Part shown: in pieces, positions 27,823 through 38,421 of the stretch | How positions within the stretch are numbered: the stretch's first letter is position 1 | Layout: each line of letters begins with the position of its first letter | Source: Vibrio sp. AND4 | GTDB taxonomy: Bacteria > Pseudomonadota > Gammaproteobacteria > Enterobacterales > Vibrionaceae | Assembly (NCBI RefSeq): GCF_000171815.1 | Contig: NZ_ABGR01000013.1 | Coordinates: forward strand, 1 to 64,000 | DNA length: 64,000 bases | Direction: 5' to 3' | Position numbers and translations under genes: made by a program | Notes under the pieces: generated by a model | What the model saw: the letters and a program-made list of their open reading frames with translations, nothing else | Databases searched by the model: none | What the model was told of the DNA's origin: nothing

Positions 27823-28467
27823 TTATTTTTCGTCGACAAGCGGCCAACCGCCTAGGGCCTTCCATTTGTTGACGATGCCACAGAATAATTCTGCAGTTTG
27901 TTGTGTATCGTAAAGGGCAGAATGCGCTTCACGATTGTCGAATTCCATCCCTGCAGCTTTACATGCTTTAGCGAGAACAGTTTGACCATAAGCGAGCCCA
28001 CTTAATGTTGCGGTATCAAAAGTGGCAAATGGATGGAAAGGGACTCTTTTGAGTTTGCAGCGCTCATTGGCTGCATTAACAAAACTTAAGTCGAAAGCGG
28101 CATTATGTGCCACCATGATGGCACGTGAACAGTCTGCTGCTTTTTGCTCTTTTCGGATCAGTTTATAGATTTCTTTGAGAGCTTCTTGTTCTGATATTGC
28201 ACCGCGAAGAGGACTGAAAGGGTCGCGGATACCATTGAACTCAAGCGCCTCTTTCTCTAAATTTGCGCCTTCGAACGGTTCGATATGAAAATGAATGGTC
28301 GAAGCAGGATGCAGATTACCAGTATCATCCATGCTAAGAGTAACGGCACAGATTTCTAAAAGTGCATCAGTTTGAGCATTGAAACCTGCGGTCTCAACGT
28401 CAACTACCACTGGAAAATAACCACGAAAACGCTTTTTCAGGGTTAGAGCTTCATTTTCTATTGTCAT
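27823..28467 (-). CDS. rnt: Ribonuclease T
   Basis: This 214-residue DEDDh 3'-to-5' exoribonuclease trims tRNA CCA ends and matures 5S and 23S rRNA. Exo motifs are visible: DVETAGF (I), HNAAFDLSF (II) and [14 protein letters not shown] (III, His and Asp). [12 protein letters not shown] near the start is typical of RNase T. The enzyme works as a homodimer. Confidence 0.96.
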   Translation of the reverse strand: MTIENEALTLKKRFRGYFPVVVDVETAGFNAQTDALLEICAVTLSMDDTGNLHPASTIHFHIEPFEGANLEKEALEFNGIRDPFSPLRGAISEQEALKEIYKLIRKEQKAADCSRAIMVAHNAAFDLSFVNAANERCKLKRVPFHPFATFDTATLSGLAYGQTVLAKACKAAGMEFDNREAHSALYDTQQTAELFCGIVNKWKALGGWPLVDEK

Positions 28468-28773
28468 GTTGGCTTATTTTTGTGTGTCTAAGGCTGCATT
28501 ATTGCAGATTCTATCGATGAGAAAAACCGCAATTTGGGAGAAATATAAAATTCCGTTTTCCATCAGTCAGGCGAGGTGGTCACAGAAAACTAGGTTCATT
28601 TGGATCTGTTGTTCATCGCGATAAACTCTAACTTGTTACAGGGCTATCAAAGTGAATGCTAACACCTTAGCTACTCAGGTCAATTCGATGTTGGCGGGCT
28701 TTTTGCATTGTTTAGATGTTTTCAATTGATTCAAATAAGCGGCAATAGACTGCCGCTTGAGAGAAGTACCTAG
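28468..28773. promoter_or_regulatory. rnt/motY divergent region with a start-proximal hairpin
   Basis: This is a 306-base non-coding region. An exact inverted repeat, AAGCGGCA (28737-28744) and TGCCGCTT (28751-28758), ends 15 bases before the motY ATG and just ahead of GAGAG, the apparent ribosome binding site. A sigma-28 type promoter is expected for motY but I could not place one with confidence. Confidence 0.5.
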
Positions 28774-29655
28774 ATGAATAGATGGCTAATAACCAGTGGT
28801 GTCGTGACGTTATTACTCAGCGCAAACAGTTTTGCGTCAATGGCTAAGCGCTACGCTGCCACTCCGCAGCAATCACAGTGGGAGATGGTGATTAATACGC
28901 CGCTGGAGTGTCGGCTTGTGCATCCCATCCCTGGGTTTGGTGATGCGGTGTTTTCGTCTCATGCAAGTAAAAAGATAAATCTGGATTTTGAATTGAAGAT
29001 GCTTCGTCCTATGGGCGAAACGCGTGATGTCAGTTTGATTTCTATGCCACCATCTTGGCGTCCGGGTGAGAATGCTGATCGTATCACTAACCTTAAATTC
29101 TTCAAACAGTTCGATGGTTATGTTGGCGGGCAAACCGCGTGGGGTATTCTCTCCGAGCTAGAAAAGGGGCGTTATCCGACATTTAGCTACCAAGACTGGC
29201 AAAGCAGGGATTCGCGTATCGAAGTCGCATTATCCTCGGTGTTATTCCGACATAAATACAATGCCTTTAGCACCTGTATTGCTGGTTTGCTCAAGTATAG
29301 TTTCGAAGATATAGCCTTTACGATTCTTCACTATGAACGCCAAGGTGACCAGTTAACCAAAACCTCGAAGAAACGTTTAGCACAAATTGCTGACTACGTT
29401 CGCCATAACCAAGACATCGATTTGGTGTTGGTTTCGACTTACACGGATTCGACTGATGGTAAGAGCACGAGTCAAAATTTATCTGAACGTCGAGCAGAGT
29501 CATTACGCACTTACTTTGAATCTTTGGGCTTGTCAGAAGATCGCATTCAAGTACAGGGCTATGGTAAACGTCGCCCAATTGCCGATAATGGCTCACCAAT
29601 TGGTAAAGATAAGAACCGTCGCGTGGTCATTTCACTGGGGCGTACTCAGTTTTAA
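28774..29655 (+). CDS. motY: Sodium-driven flagellar motor T-ring protein MotY
   Basis: This is a 293-residue protein, the same length as V. alginolyticus MotY and very close to it. A signal peptide (cleavage after NSFA at about 21) is followed by the MotY-specific N-terminal domain (25-155) and a C-terminal OmpA-like peptidoglycan-binding domain with [19 protein letters not shown] and [13 protein letters not shown]. MotX and MotY form the T ring that holds the PomA/PomB sodium stators at the polar flagellum. It is divergent from rnt. Confidence 0.97.
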   Translation: MNRWLITSGVVTLLLSANSFASMAKRYAATPQQSQWEMVINTPLECRLVHPIPGFGDAVFSSHASKKINLDFELKMLRPMGETRDVSLISMPPSWRPGENADRITNLKFFKQFDGYVGGQTAWGILSELEKGRYPTFSYQDWQSRDSRIEVALSSVLFRHKYNAFSTCIAGLLKYSFEDIAFTILHYERQGDQLTKTSKKRLAQIADYVRHNQDIDLVLVSTYTDSTDGKSTSQNLSERRAESLRTYFESLGLSEDRIQVQGYGKRRPIADNGSPIGKDKNRRVVISLGRTQF

Positions 29656-29701
29656 TACCTAACACAGCAGTCGTCAGCAGATCAGAGTAAAAAGAGGTAT
29701 G

Positions 29702-29733
29702 CGCTAGAGCTTGGTATTGCTCTAGCGTTTTTG
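29702..29733 (+). terminator. Terminator after motY
   Basis: CGCTAGAGC (29702-29710) pairs with GCTCTAGCG (29719-29727) and is followed by TTTTTG. Confidence 0.85.
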
Positions 29734-29788
29734 TCTGTGTTTGAGGTTGTTTATTTGTGTTACTTGCCGCTTGAGGCATCTCACTCGT

Positions 29789-30223
29789 TTAGTTTAAACG
29801 GAACTTAGCGATGATTTCGCAATTGGTTGCGGTGTCTATTTTTTCGACTTGTTGAGCAATGATTGGGTTTGGGTGGCGTTTCATGAAATCAATTAAGGCT
29901 TTAGTACAGCAGCCGATCGAATCTATAAAGCTTGCGCAATTTTTATTTGGGCATTGAGGGATCAGCGTAAGCACTTTCTCAGAGGCGAGTTGAAGATATT
30001 TAAGTTCATAATCTGTATCGCCTGCCCAGCGCCAAAATTGGGCGATGTTATGGCATGAGATCACCGAAATCAATAATCGTTCGTCGGCTTCAATCTCCAC
30101 ACATTCACTAATATCTTCACTCAGGCTAAGGGCTTGCTGGTAATGAAGAATACTGCGAACAGGGTCATCTAGTTGAAGTGCTGTATCGGCTAGAAGCGTG
30201 TGTCTTTCCCATTCACTGATCAT
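29789..30223 (-). CDS. DUF2753-type hypothetical protein
   Basis: This is a 144-residue helical protein (MISEWERHTLLADTALQ). The helix pairs, such as DPVRSILHYQQALSLSEDI and YELKYLQLASEKVL, resemble TPR-like repeats. Several cysteines lie in CPNKNCASFIDSIGCCTKAL. An ATG five codons upstream (30238) is possible; the shorter start has GGAT upstream. I believe it belongs to the Vibrio-restricted DUF2753 group, from memory of its pattern. Function unknown. Confidence 0.65.
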   Translation of the reverse strand: MISEWERHTLLADTALQLDDPVRSILHYQQALSLSEDISECVEIEADERLLISVISCHNIAQFWRWAGDTDYELKYLQLASEKVLTLIPQCPNKNCASFIDSIGCCTKALIDFMKRHPNPIIAQQVEKIDTATNCEIIAKFRLN

Positions 30224-30301
30224 TATTGTTATCCACATGTCTATTTTGAATGTGAATCTAAACGATAACCATTATCAAGTAAAGTAATTTATTAATAAAA
30301 G

Positions 30302-30326
30302 ATAGGCCAGTAATTGACCGGCCTAT
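30302..30326 (-). terminator. Terminator after gloA
   Basis: ATAGGCC (30302-30308) and GGCCTAT (30320-30326) form a perfect stem. On the minus strand CTTTTATTA follows. Confidence 0.65.
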
Positions 30327-30359
30327 GAATAATAGCGAATTTCAGTAGGAGAGGCTTAG

Positions 30360-30776
30360 TTAGCCCTCTAGTCCCGCTGATGCTTGCTTATTTTGAATCA
30401 GTTCAATCATGTAACCGTTTGGGTCTTTTACGAAAGCAATATGAGTCGTTCCGCCTTTAACTGGGCCCGCTTCGCGTGTCACGTTACCGCCAGCGGCTTT
30501 GATTGCATCGCACGTTGAGTAGATATCATCTACGCCGATTGCGATGTGGCCAAATGCAGAGCCAAGGTCGTACTCGGTTGTACCCCAATTATACGTTAAC
30601 TCAATCACGGCACCTTGTGATTCATCACCGTAGCCTAGGAAAGCCAGAGTGTATTTGTATTCTTTGTTTTCATTGGTACGAAGCAGTTGCATGCCCATGA
30701 CTTCAGTGTAGAACTTGATTGATTTGTCTAGATCACCCACGCGCAGCATGGTGTGAAGAATTCGACCGTTTGACAT
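30360..30776 (-). CDS. gloA: Lactoylglutathione lyase (glyoxalase I)
   Basis: This 138-residue enzyme isomerises the hemithioacetal of methylglyoxal and glutathione to S-lactoylglutathione. [20 protein letters not shown] holds the first metal histidine region (ILHTMLRV), VIELTYNWG the first Glu, GHIAIGV the second His and GYMIELIQ the last Glu. AGGAGC precedes the ATG. The length matches bacterial Ni/Co-type GloA. Confidence 0.96.
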   Translation of the reverse strand: MSNGRILHTMLRVGDLDKSIKFYTEVMGMQLLRTNENKEYKYTLAFLGYGDESQGAVIELTYNWGTTEYDLGSAFGHIAIGVDDIYSTCDAIKAAGGNVTREAGPVKGGTTHIAFVKDPNGYMIELIQNKQASAGLEG

Positions 30777-30807
30777 TATTTGCTCCTAGCGATGGTTTCA
30801 GATGGGG

Positions 30808-31449
30808 TTATTCTTCTGGGTATATTTTTTCTTTAAACTCACACAGGTCTTCGATAATACAGCTACCGCAGCGAGGTTTTCTTGCCACACAAGTATACCG
30901 CCCATGAAGGATTAACCAGTGGTGTACATCAAGCTTAAACTCTTTTGGTACTACTTTGAGAAGTTTCTCTTCTACGTCGTCAACGGTTTTACCCATTGCA
31001 AACTTTGTACGGTTGGACACTCGATAGATGTGCGTATCTACCGCAATGGTTGGCCAACCAAATGCGGTATTCAGTACCACGTTAGCCGTTTTACGGCCGA
31101 CACCTGGTAAGGCTTCAAGCGCAGCGCGATCTTCGGGCACTTCTCCGTTGTGCTTTTCTAGCAAGAGCTTGCAAGTCTTAATGGTGTTTTCTGCTTTCGA
31201 GTTAAATAGACCGATGGTTTTGATGTATTTCTTTAAACCATCGACACCCAAATTAAGAATATCTTGTGGCGTGTTTGCAACAGGGTAAAGCTTATCTGTT
31301 GCTTTGTTCACACTTACGTCTGTAGCCTGCGCAGAGAGCAGAACGGCGATTAGTAACTCAAACGGTGTGCTCCAGTTAAGCTCCGTTTGAGGGTTGGGGT
31401 TGTTCTCTCTTAGTCGCTCGAGAATTTCAATTCTTTTGACTTTGTTCAT
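30808..31449 (-). CDS. nth: Endonuclease III
   Basis: This is a 213-residue DNA glycosylase/AP lyase for oxidised pyrimidines. The HhH motif LPGVGRKTANVVL contains the catalytic Lys, VDTHIYRVSNR carries the catalytic Asp, and the C-terminal Cys-x6-Cys-x2-Cys-x5-Cys 4Fe-4S cluster reads CVARKPRCGSCIIEDLC. It follows rnfE on the same strand, the rnf-nth order also seen in E. coli. Confidence 0.97.
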   Translation of the reverse strand: MNKVKRIEILERLRENNPNPQTELNWSTPFELLIAVLLSAQATDVSVNKATDKLYPVANTPQDILNLGVDGLKKYIKTIGLFNSKAENTIKTCKLLLEKHNGEVPEDRAALEALPGVGRKTANVVLNTAFGWPTIAVDTHIYRVSNRTKFAMGKTVDDVEEKLLKVVPKEFKLDVHHWLILHGRYTCVARKPRCGSCIIEDLCEFKEKIYPEE

Positions 31450-31482
31450 TGCTGACTTCCAAACCCGTCTTTGCGGTTTATG

Positions 31483-31510
31483 AAAAAGCCCATGCGTGTG
31501 GTAGGGCTTT
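31483..31510 (-). terminator. Weak terminator-like hairpin between rnfE and nth
   Basis: AAAGCCC (31485-31491) and GGGCTTT (31504-31510) pair, with AAAAA on the side that becomes U-rich on the minus strand. It may let only part of rnf transcription reach nth. Confidence 0.5.
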
Positions 31511-31530
31511 GATTTTATAATTCTTTAATA

Positions 31531-32223
31531 TTATGTATTCGTTACGCGAGCGCGTTCAATCGTCGGTTTTTCCTCTTTCGGCTGACGAGCCTGAATTGAG
31601 CTGTCGATGACATTTTTCAATGCAATCAAAAGCCCGACGCCGATGAAGGCCCCCGGCGGTAACATTGCGAGTAGGAAGCTGTTATCGAAGTGGAAAACTT
31701 GAATACGCAGTGCTGAAGCCCAATCACCCAATAGCAGATCCGCGCCATCAAACAGCGTGCCATTGCCAATCAACTCGCGCATGGCACCAAGTACAACCAA
31801 TACAGTCGTCATACCAAGCCCCATCCAGAAACCATCTAAGGCAGCGGGTAGTGGGTCATTTTTTGACGCGTAAGCTTCTGCCCGGCCGATGATAATACAG
31901 TTAGTGACAATCAGTGGAATGAAGATACCAAGAGATAGGTATAGACCGTAGGCGTAAGCGTTCATCAATAGTTGAACACAAGTTACTAAAGCGGCAATGA
32001 TCATGACGAAAACCGGAATACGAATTTCTTTTGGTACGTGGTTTCGGAACAAAGAAACAGTCACATTTGAGCCGATAAGCACCAACAGAGTAGCGATACC
32101 TAGACCCAGCGCATTAGTAATGGTAGAGGAAACCGCAAGCAAAGGGCACAATCCTAGGAGTTGTACTAGGGCTGGGTTGTTACTCCACATGCCGTTTTTC
32201 ATTAGCTGTTTATTTTCATTCAT
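31531..32223 (-). CDS. rnfE: Rnf electron transport complex subunit E
   Basis: This is a 230-residue, six-helix membrane subunit of the Rnf ferredoxin:NAD+ oxidoreductase (called Rsx in E. coli). Signatures are [18 protein letters not shown], with the conserved GLCP cysteine, and [13 protein letters not shown]. RnfE and RnfA are homologues that share a [2Fe-2S] cluster in the membrane. AGGAGG precedes the ATG, and the start overlaps the rnfG end by 8 bases. Confidence 0.96.
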   Translation of the reverse strand: MNENKQLMKNGMWSNNPALVQLLGLCPLLAVSSTITNALGLGIATLLVLIGSNVTVSLFRNHVPKEIRIPVFVMIIAALVTCVQLLMNAYAYGLYLSLGIFIPLIVTNCIIIGRAEAYASKNDPLPAALDGFWMGLGMTTVLVVLGAMRELIGNGTLFDGADLLLGDWASALRIQVFHFDNSFLLAMLPPGAFIGVGLLIALKNVIDSSIQARQPKEEKPTIERARVTNT

Positions 32224-32854
32224 GGTTGCCTCCTGAACAATCTAGGGGCTGATTCAGAATCTCATCACGAGACTTGTTAACGTAGTTTACTGTATTTCTG
32301 ACTGCTTTCACTACTGCTCTAGGCGTAATGGTTGCACCAGTGAACTGATCGAAATCGCCACCATCTTTTCGTACGCGCCAGGAATTCCAGTTACTCTCCG
32401 TCACTTCTTTGCCTGTGAAGTTCAGGATCCAATCCGTCACGCGTAGATTAATTTTATCACCCAACCCCGGCGTTTCTTGATGGCTTAGGATACGGGTACC
32501 AAGGATCTTTCCTTGGTTATCGATGCCTGTGATGATTTTGATTTCACCGTTATAGCCATCTGGTGCGATGGATTCAATCGCCATGGCAGTAGGCCGGCCG
32601 TTTTTGGTGGCAAGGTAAGTTGGCATCGAGCTAACTGTACCTAAGTCGGATGCTTTCACCATGGTACATGCCGCAACAAGATTGTTGTCATGCATATCTT
32701 CCGGAATGACTTGGTTAAGAACTGACAATAATTGCTTTTGTTCCTGAAACCTAATTTGATCTTTCGTTAGGAACTGAGTCAGTGCCACAAGACCAGTCGT
32801 GGCACAGGCGAAGATCGCCAATGAGAGACCATTTTTTCTAATCGCGGTTAACAT
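32216..32854 (-). CDS. rnfG: Rnf complex subunit G (covalent FMN)
   Basis: This is a 212-residue subunit with one N-terminal membrane helix (residues 9-31) and a periplasmic FMN domain. [15 protein letters not shown] contains the threonine (S/T-GAT motif) that carries FMN through a phosphoester bond. The ATG at 32854 with GAGGTAAAC in front is the start; a longer frame runs into rnfD. Seven bases separate it from rnfD. Confidence 0.95.
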   Translation of the reverse strand: MLTAIRKNGLSLAIFACATTGLVALTQFLTKDQIRFQEQKQLLSVLNQVIPEDMHDNNLVAACTMVKASDLGTVSSMPTYLATKNGRPTAMAIESIAPDGYNGEIKIITGIDNQGKILGTRILSHQETPGLGDKINLRVTDWILNFTGKEVTESNWNSWRVRKDGGDFDQFTGATITPRAVVKAVRNTVNYVNKSRDEILNQPLDCSGGNHE

Positions 32855-32861
32855 GTTTACC

Positions 32862-33908
32862 TCAGTGACCGTAAGTTCTTGGTTTGGTGTAGTAGTCAAT
32901 CAAGGGTACGCACATATTGGCAAGCAGAACGGCGAACGCGACACCGTCTGGGAAGCCACCCCAACTCCGGATAACAAATACCAGCGCACCGATCAGAGCA
33001 CCAAAAATCAGACGACCTTTTACAGTGGTAGATGCGGAAACTGGGTCGGTTGCGATAAAGAACGCGCCCAACATGGTTGCACCCGAGAGCAGATTAAAGA
33101 TAGGTGACGCAGTTTCTCCCGGAGCGAGCAGGCTAAACACGGTGCTAAATAGTACTAAGCTGCCAAGGAAACCAGCAGGAATGTACCACTGGATGATGCG
33201 TTTCTTAATCATCACTAGGCCGCCCGCTAAATAGGCGAGGTTGACCCATTGCCAACCAATTCCAGCAAGACCAGAAAATATCGGCTGTGAAAATACCTCA
33301 CTTGGCGTAGCACCACTGTGAATACCAGTTTTGAATGCATCTAATGGGGTCGCCATTGTGACGCCATCTACACCAGCACGAACTTGCTGTAGCGACAAAC
33401 CATCAAAGTCATAGCCTGTGAAAACCAGAGACAACACGTCTGCAAAATTTACGTGGTCGGACATTAATGAAGTAGGCGCACTCCAGCTTGTCATTTGTAC
33501 AGGGAAGGAGATGAGTAATACAACGTATGCGACCATCGCAGGGTTAAATAGATTTTGGCCAATACCACCGTACAAGTGCTTCGCGATGACAATAGCAAAA
33601 ATCAAACCGATGAGCATGATCCACCAAGGTGACCATGGTGGGATTGCCACAGCTAATAGCCACGCGGTGACAATGGCACTGTTATCTCGTAGTGCACGTC
33701 TTGGCGAGCGTTTACGAACAAGCATAACCAATGCTTCAAGTGACATTGCGACCGCAATTGCGAACACGAGTTGAATAATGGTGCCCCAACCGAAGAAATA
33801 GGTTTGGGCTACTAAGCCAGGAATGGCGCACAGGGCTACCCACTTCATCAAATCTGGTGTGCTGCGACGGCTATGAGCATGTGGTGAACTGGCAATAAAA
33901 AACGACAT
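32862..33908 (-). CDS. rnfD: Rnf complex subunit D (covalent FMN)
   Basis: This 348-residue multi-pass membrane protein is homologous to NqrB. The covalent-FMN threonine lies in [15 protein letters not shown], and [15 protein letters not shown] is a second family block. RnfD is proposed to be part of the ion-translocating core. Its ATG overlaps the rnfC stop by one base (TAATG read on the minus strand), so the two are translationally coupled. Confidence 0.96.
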   Translation of the reverse strand: MSFFIASSPHAHSRRSTPDLMKWVALCAIPGLVAQTYFFGWGTIIQLVFAIAVAMSLEALVMLVRKRSPRRALRDNSAIVTAWLLAVAIPPWSPWWIMLIGLIFAIVIAKHLYGGIGQNLFNPAMVAYVVLLISFPVQMTSWSAPTSLMSDHVNFADVLSLVFTGYDFDGLSLQQVRAGVDGVTMATPLDAFKTGIHSGATPSEVFSQPIFSGLAGIGWQWVNLAYLAGGLVMIKKRIIQWYIPAGFLGSLVLFSTVFSLLAPGETASPIFNLLSGATMLGAFFIATDPVSASTTVKGRLIFGALIGALVFVIRSWGGFPDGVAFAVLLANMCVPLIDYYTKPRTYGH

Positions 33909-36643
33909 TACTTGCTCTCCTCAGTATTATTCTTATTCTCTTCTTGCTGAGCCTTTCGAGCTTTAGCGCGAGCAATAGCAGCTGCGACCGCGGCCTTCTT
34001 CGGATCCATTTCTGGCTTTTCAGAGGGCGCTTCTGCTGCTGCGGGCTCAGCTTGCGCCTCTTGCTGAACCTTTCGAGCTTTAGCGCGAGCAATGGCAGCA
34101 GCGACGGCGGCTTTCTTCGGATCCATTTCTGGTTCTTCAGAAGGTGTTTCTGCTGCTGCGGGTTCAACTTGCGTCTCTTGTTGAGCCTTTCGAGCTTTAG
34201 CGCGAGCAATAGCAGCAGCGACGGCGGCTTTCTTCGGATCCATTTCTGGCTCTTCAGAAGGCGCTTCTGCTGCTATGGGATCAACTTGCGTCTCTTGCTG
34301 AGCTTTACGTGCTTTAGCGCGAGCAATGGCAGCAGCGACGGCGGCTTTCTTCGGATCCATTTCCTGCTCTTCAGAAGGTGTTTCTGCTGCTGCAGGTTCA
34401 GCTTGCGTCTCTTGCTGAGCTTTACGTGCTTTAGCGCGAGCAATAGCAGCAGCGACCGCGGCTTTCTTCGGGTCCATTTCTGGCTCTTCAGAGGGTGTTT
34501 CTGCTGCTGCGGGGTCAACTTGCGTCTCTTGCTGAGCTTTACGTGCTTTAGCGCGAGCAATAGCAGCAGCGACAGCGGTTTTCTTCGGATCCATTTCTGG
34601 CTCTTCAGAAGGCGCTTCTGCTGCTGCGGGTTCCTCTTGCTGAGCTTTACGTGCTTTAGCGCGAGCAATGGCAGCAGCGACCGCGGCCTTCTTCGGATCG
34701 CCGACTTGCTGCGGAGACATTTCTGACTCTACAGCTTCGGTTGAATCTTCTTGTTGTGCTTTTTTCGCCTTAGCTCTGGCGATAGCAGCCGCGACGGCTG
34801 CTTGCTTATCACCGGCCTCAACAGGTGTTGCATCATTTTCCTGCTGAGCTTTCTTCGCCTTAGCTCTGGCAATGGCAGCAGCAACCGCTGATTTTTTATC
34901 ATCAGCATTGACCGTGGGCGTGTCGTCGTGTTCTTTTTGCGCTTTGCGTTCACGAGCAAGGCGTTTACGTTCTTCACGTAGCTTTGCCATTTCTGAGTTA
35001 TCAGGCTCACCTGCACCTGATTGAGCCGCCGCGGCCTGTTTGGCTTTTGCTTTGGCAATCGCAGCGGCGACTGCTGGTTTCAATGCGGGTTCTACTTTCG
35101 CCTCGGTATTTTCTTTTTGGGCTTTCACGCGAGCAATTGCGGCGGCAATTGCATCGTCACCGCCAGAGGCTTTCATGTCTTTGCGACGATCATCTGCGGC
35201 TTTCTTAAAGCGATTCTCGCGTTCCAATTTTTCGCGCTCCATGCGCGCTTTCTTTTCTTCAAACCGCAGCTTAGCTCGTTCAGCTGCTGCCGTTTCTTGA
35301 GCACGAGTACGGATTTCGGCTTTTGCTTGACGGTAATATTGAACCAGTGGGATCTCACTTGGACACACAAACGCACATGCGCCACATTCAATGCAATCTT
35401 TTAGGTTGAGCTCTTCCAGCTTTTCGTATTCTTGGCTTTTCGAGTACCACTGAAGCTGCTGCGGCAATAGTGAGGCAGGGCAAGCCTCCGCGCACTGGCT
35501 GCAACGGATACATTCCATTTCATATTGGTCAGAAGCTATCTCGCGGCGTTTTGGTGCCAGAATACAGTTGGCGGTTTTAGTGATGGGAACTTGGGTGTGG
35601 GGGAGGGTAAAGCCCATCATTGGTCCGCCCATGATTAGACGTTGCAGCTTTTTATCAGCTTTGTAGCCGAACTCGTCCAACAGCGCCTGAACTGGTGTAC
35701 CAAGTAGCGTCCAAACGTTACGCGGTTGCTTGAAGGTTTTTCCCGTTAGCGTCACTATGCGATTTACCATAGGCTCGCCGTCGATCACCGCACGCTTAAT
35801 CGAATATAAAGAGCCCACGTTTTGTACCAAGATACCAATATCTGCGGGAATAGAACCACTTGGCACTTCTTTGTTGGTCAAAATCTTGATGAGCTGCTTC
35901 TCACCACCAGAAGGATACTTGGTTGGGATAACGCGGATCACGATATCTTTTTTTATCGCTGCTTGTTCCAAAGCCTTGATAGCCGCCGGTTTGTTATCTT
36001 CAATACCAATGATGGTTAATTTAGGTTTAAGAATATGCTCAACGATCTCAATGCCTTGGATCAGTTCGTCGGCATGCTCTTGCATCAGTTTGTCATCGGC
36101 CGTAATGTAAGGTTCGCACTCTGCCGCGTTGACAATGAGAATTTCAGTACGCGCAAGACCAGATTGGATTTTCTTTGCCGTCGGGAAGCCTGCGCCCCCC
36201 ATGCCAGAAACACCCGCGAGGCGGATCACATCTATTAAGGTATCAGCGGTCTCTTGGGTGTAGTCAGCCACTGGCGTTTTATTACCCCAAGAGTCGCTAC
36301 CATCAGGTGCAATCACTGCGCACAGCTCGCTTAAACCCGAGGGGTGAGCAACGGTTCGTGGCTCGATAGCAATGACTTGACCAGAGGTTGGTGCATGAAT
36401 AGGAACGGTAAAACCACTGTCTGAAGCCGTCAGTTGCTGACCTTTCAATACGGTGTCGCCAACCGCAATCAAAAGATTACCCGCTTTGCCTATGTGCTGT
36501 TTCAGAGGTAGGACGATTTCCGACGGAATGGCGGCATGAACCAATTCAGTTTTGTTGGATTGTTTCTTGTTTTCTGCCGGATGCACGCCACCTGGGAAAT
36601 CCCATAGCGAACCAGTACGAATTTGTTCAATCAAAGACAACAT
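33908..36643 (-). CDS. rnfC: Rnf complex subunit C with a very long repeat tail
   Basis: This is a 911-residue protein. The N-terminal 450 residues form the normal RnfC core: an SLBB/NADH- and FMN-binding part ([13 protein letters not shown]) and two 4Fe-4S motifs, [12 protein letters not shown] and [12 protein letters not shown]. RnfC is the cytoplasmic NADH-oxidising entry point. After a charged coiled coil (about 455-500), the C-terminal 400 residues repeat [11 protein letters not shown] eleven times in all, the last seven in near-identical 39-residue units joined by [13 protein letters not shown] linkers. RnfC tails are known to vary in gammaproteobacteria; this one is long. The gene is intact. 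Confidence 0.96.
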   Translation of the reverse strand: MLSLIEQIRTGSLWDFPGGVHPAENKKQSNKTELVHAAIPSEIVLPLKQHIGKAGNLLIAVGDTVLKGQQLTASDSGFTVPIHAPTSGQVIAIEPRTVAHPSGLSELCAVIAPDGSDSWGNKTPVADYTQETADTLIDVIRLAGVSGMGGAGFPTAKKIQSGLARTEILIVNAAECEPYITADDKLMQEHADELIQGIEIVEHILKPKLTIIGIEDNKPAAIKALEQAAIKKDIVIRVIPTKYPSGGEKQLIKILTNKEVPSGSIPADIGILVQNVGSLYSIKRAVIDGEPMVNRIVTLTGKTFKQPRNVWTLLGTPVQALLDEFGYKADKKLQRLIMGGPMMGFTLPHTQVPITKTANCILAPKRREIASDQYEMECIRCSQCAEACPASLLPQQLQWYSKSQEYEKLEELNLKDCIECGACAFVCPSEIPLVQYYRQAKAEIRTRAQETAAAERAKLRFEEKKARMEREKLERENRFKKAADDRRKDMKASGGDDAIAAAIARVKAQKENTEAKVEPALKPAVAAAIAKAKAKQAAAAQSGAGEPDNSEMAKLREERKRLARERKAQKEHDDTPTVNADDKKSAVAAAIARAKAKKAQQENDATPVEAGDKQAAVAAAIARAKAKKAQQEDSTEAVESEMSPQQVGDPKKAAVAAAIARAKARKAQQEEPAAAEAPSEEPEMDPKKTAVAAAIARAKARKAQQETQVDPAAAETPSEEPEMDPKKAAVAAAIARAKARKAQQETQAEPAAAETPSEEQEMDPKKAAVAAAIARAKARKAQQETQVDPIAAEAPSEEPEMDPKKAAVAAAIARAKARKAQQETQVEPAAAETPSEEPEMDPKKAAVAAAIARAKARKVQQEAQAEPAAAEAPSEKPEMDPKKAAVAAAIARAKARKAQQEENKNNTEESK
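33935..34750 (-). repeat. 117-bp tandem repeats encoding the RnfC tail
   Basis: Nearly identical 117-bp units recur with landmark CGGATCC-type heptamers at about 34001, 34118, 34235, 34352, 34469 (one base changed) and 34586, followed by a slightly shorter unit. The period is exactly 39 codons, so gains and losses of units keep the frame. Confidence 0.92.
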
Positions 36644-36651
36644 ACGAAACC

Positions 36652-37245
36652 TTATTTAATTGAATCAGTCACGTTCGCTGCGTTGGCAGCATCCGTAATG
36701 TTAACCACTGGAATGGCGTTGAGTTTCCACTTCCAGCTCTCTGTGGTCGTTTCCACAGGAATCATCTCAATACAATCAGTAGGACAAGGTGACACACATA
36801 AATCACACCCCGTGCATTCGTCCTTGATAACAGTATGAAGGGCTTTGGTGCCACCGACAATCGCATCTACCGGACAAGCTTGAATACACTTGGTACAGCC
36901 GATACACATGTCTTCGTGAATGAAGGCAACGGTTTTTACCTTGTTGTCGAGATCGTGTGCCGACTCTTCGACTTCAACCCCCATTAAATCTGCCAGTTTT
37001 TCAATGGCAGCTTGCCCACCCGGAGGGCACTTGTTGATCTGATCGCCGTTAGCAATCGCTTCTGCGTATGGACGACAACCTGGGTAGCCACACTGACCAC
37101 ACTGAGTTTGAGGAAGAATCGAATCTATCTGATCGACAATCGGATCTGCTTCCACTTTGAATCGAATCGATGCGAAGCCAAGTACTGCACCGAATACGGC
37201 AGCAAGTGCGGCTAGGGCGAAAATCGCTATTAAAATCGTACTCAT
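36652..37245 (-). CDS. rnfB: Rnf complex subunit B (ferredoxin-type)
   Basis: This is a 197-residue iron-sulfur subunit. An N-terminal membrane helix (3-27) is followed by a four-cysteine cluster motif, [16 protein letters not shown] with KCPPGG, and two ferredoxin motifs, [12 protein letters not shown] and [12 protein letters not shown]. It passes electrons between soluble donors and the membrane subunits. It ends 8 bases before rnfC and starts 3 bases after rnfA, a tight operon. Confidence 0.96.
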   Translation of the reverse strand: MSTILIAIFALAALAAVFGAVLGFASIRFKVEADPIVDQIDSILPQTQCGQCGYPGCRPYAEAIANGDQINKCPPGGQAAIEKLADLMGVEVEESAHDLDNKVKTVAFIHEDMCIGCTKCIQACPVDAIVGGTKALHTVIKDECTGCDLCVSPCPTDCIEMIPVETTTESWKWKLNAIPVVNITDAANAANVTDSIK

Positions 37246-37248
37246 GAT

Positions 37249-37827
37249 TTATTTTACCAAGCCTGTAAAGCCCATAAAGGCGAGAGACATAAGGCCAGCA
37301 GTGATCATCGCAATTGACGCTCCTTTAAATGGCACAGGCACGTCAGCCGCTGCGATACGTTCACGCATTGAAGCAAATAAAATCAGTACTAGAGAGAAGC
37401 CAACGGCTGCACCAAAACCGTAAATGATCGATTCGATAAAATTGTGGTTCTCATTGATGTTAAGCAGAGCAACACCTAAGACCGCACAGTTCGTTGTGAT
37501 CAATGGTAAGAAAATGCCCAGCAGACGGTAGAGTGTCGGGCTGGTTTTATGAACAACCATTTCTGTGAACTGCACGACAACCGCGATCACTAAGATAAAA
37601 CTCATGGTTCGTAGATATTCGATTCCTAGCGGGCGTAAAACATAGCTTTCCACTAAGTATGCGCACACAGAGGCAAGCGTTAGCACAAAAGTTGTCGCTA
37701 AGCCCATACCAATTGCTGTTTCCAGCTTTTTAGACACGCCCATGAATGGACACAAGCCCAAAAACTTCACCAGTACAAAGTTGTTTACCAGCACAGTGCC
37801 GACCAACAACAAAATATATTCGGTCAT
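37249..37827 (-). CDS. rnfA: Rnf complex subunit A
   Basis: This is a 192-residue membrane subunit with six helices, paired with RnfE. The start at 37827 gives [31 protein letters not shown], which matches the family; a 51-codon upstream extension is not conserved-looking. The GLCP and [10 protein letters not shown] cysteines hold the membrane cluster shared with RnfE. It is the first gene of rnfABCDGE-nth. Confidence 0.96.
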   Translation of the reverse strand: MTEYILLLVGTVLVNNFVLVKFLGLCPFMGVSKKLETAIGMGLATTFVLTLASVCAYLVESYVLRPLGIEYLRTMSFILVIAVVVQFTEMVVHKTSPTLYRLLGIFLPLITTNCAVLGVALLNINENHNFIESIIYGFGAAVGFSLVLILFASMRERIAAADVPVPFKGASIAMITAGLMSLAFMGFTGLVK

Positions 37828-38421
37828 AATTATTACGTTCTTAAAATCCGATCCCGATATTATCGTGTTTTGTGACCTCAATAACAACAGAAGAACGATG
37901 TGGTTTTGTACACCCAACCTAAAAATTATACGCGTATGTGATGAAACCGGATGAATCAATCGGGAATTGAAAGCTTTCATGAATGTTCATTAGCAGAAGA
38001 AACAGCTTTGCTCGCTCAAGGAGAGGAGGTCTCGATGCATTTAGCGCTCAACCGTGTTAACGTTATGGAGCAGAAGGTTGCATAATGATAAATTCTGTTT
38101 CATAAATGTAGGAGATGTTTTTTCCTACCCTTTAATCTGCTATGTATCAGAAAGAGGGAGTACCAGTGTGATAAAGATGGAAACCGTTCATTTTTGCTAT
38201 TTTTATATATAAAATCTTTATGAGATTTATATAATTTTCAGATTCTTATTTTTTAAGTCTGCTAATGATTTTGAGAAGTGAATCGCAATTTTACACCGCC
38301 AATCTGATCTTATTTAAGGTTTTTAATTTCATAGAGTTTTTAATGTTTTTAATATGGAATCTTATGTTACAAAAATTTCCCCATAAAACAAGAACGTAAA
38401 CTGTAACTCTAAGGTTTATTC
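37828..38421. other. rnfA promoter region and left edge of the AT-rich accessory block
   Basis: This is 594 bases without a gene. The first 250 look like ordinary chromosome and hold the rnf promoter, which I could not pinpoint. From about 38090 the sequence turns sharply AT-rich with long T and A runs, and stays so to about 44200. AAGG at about 38411 precedes the ToxR-like ATG. Confidence 0.55.

Noticed and set aside
33944..34726. A 260-codon open frame antisense to the rnfC repeats
   Set aside because: It is the mirror of the Ala/Lys repeat DNA, giving a Ser/Phe/Cys-rich repetitive product; rnfC itself is clearly the real gene.
37980..38100. Left attachment site matching the tRNA-Asn 3' end
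   Set aside because: Only short, broken similarity (GGAG-rich text near 38020) was found, well below what an integrase site would leave.
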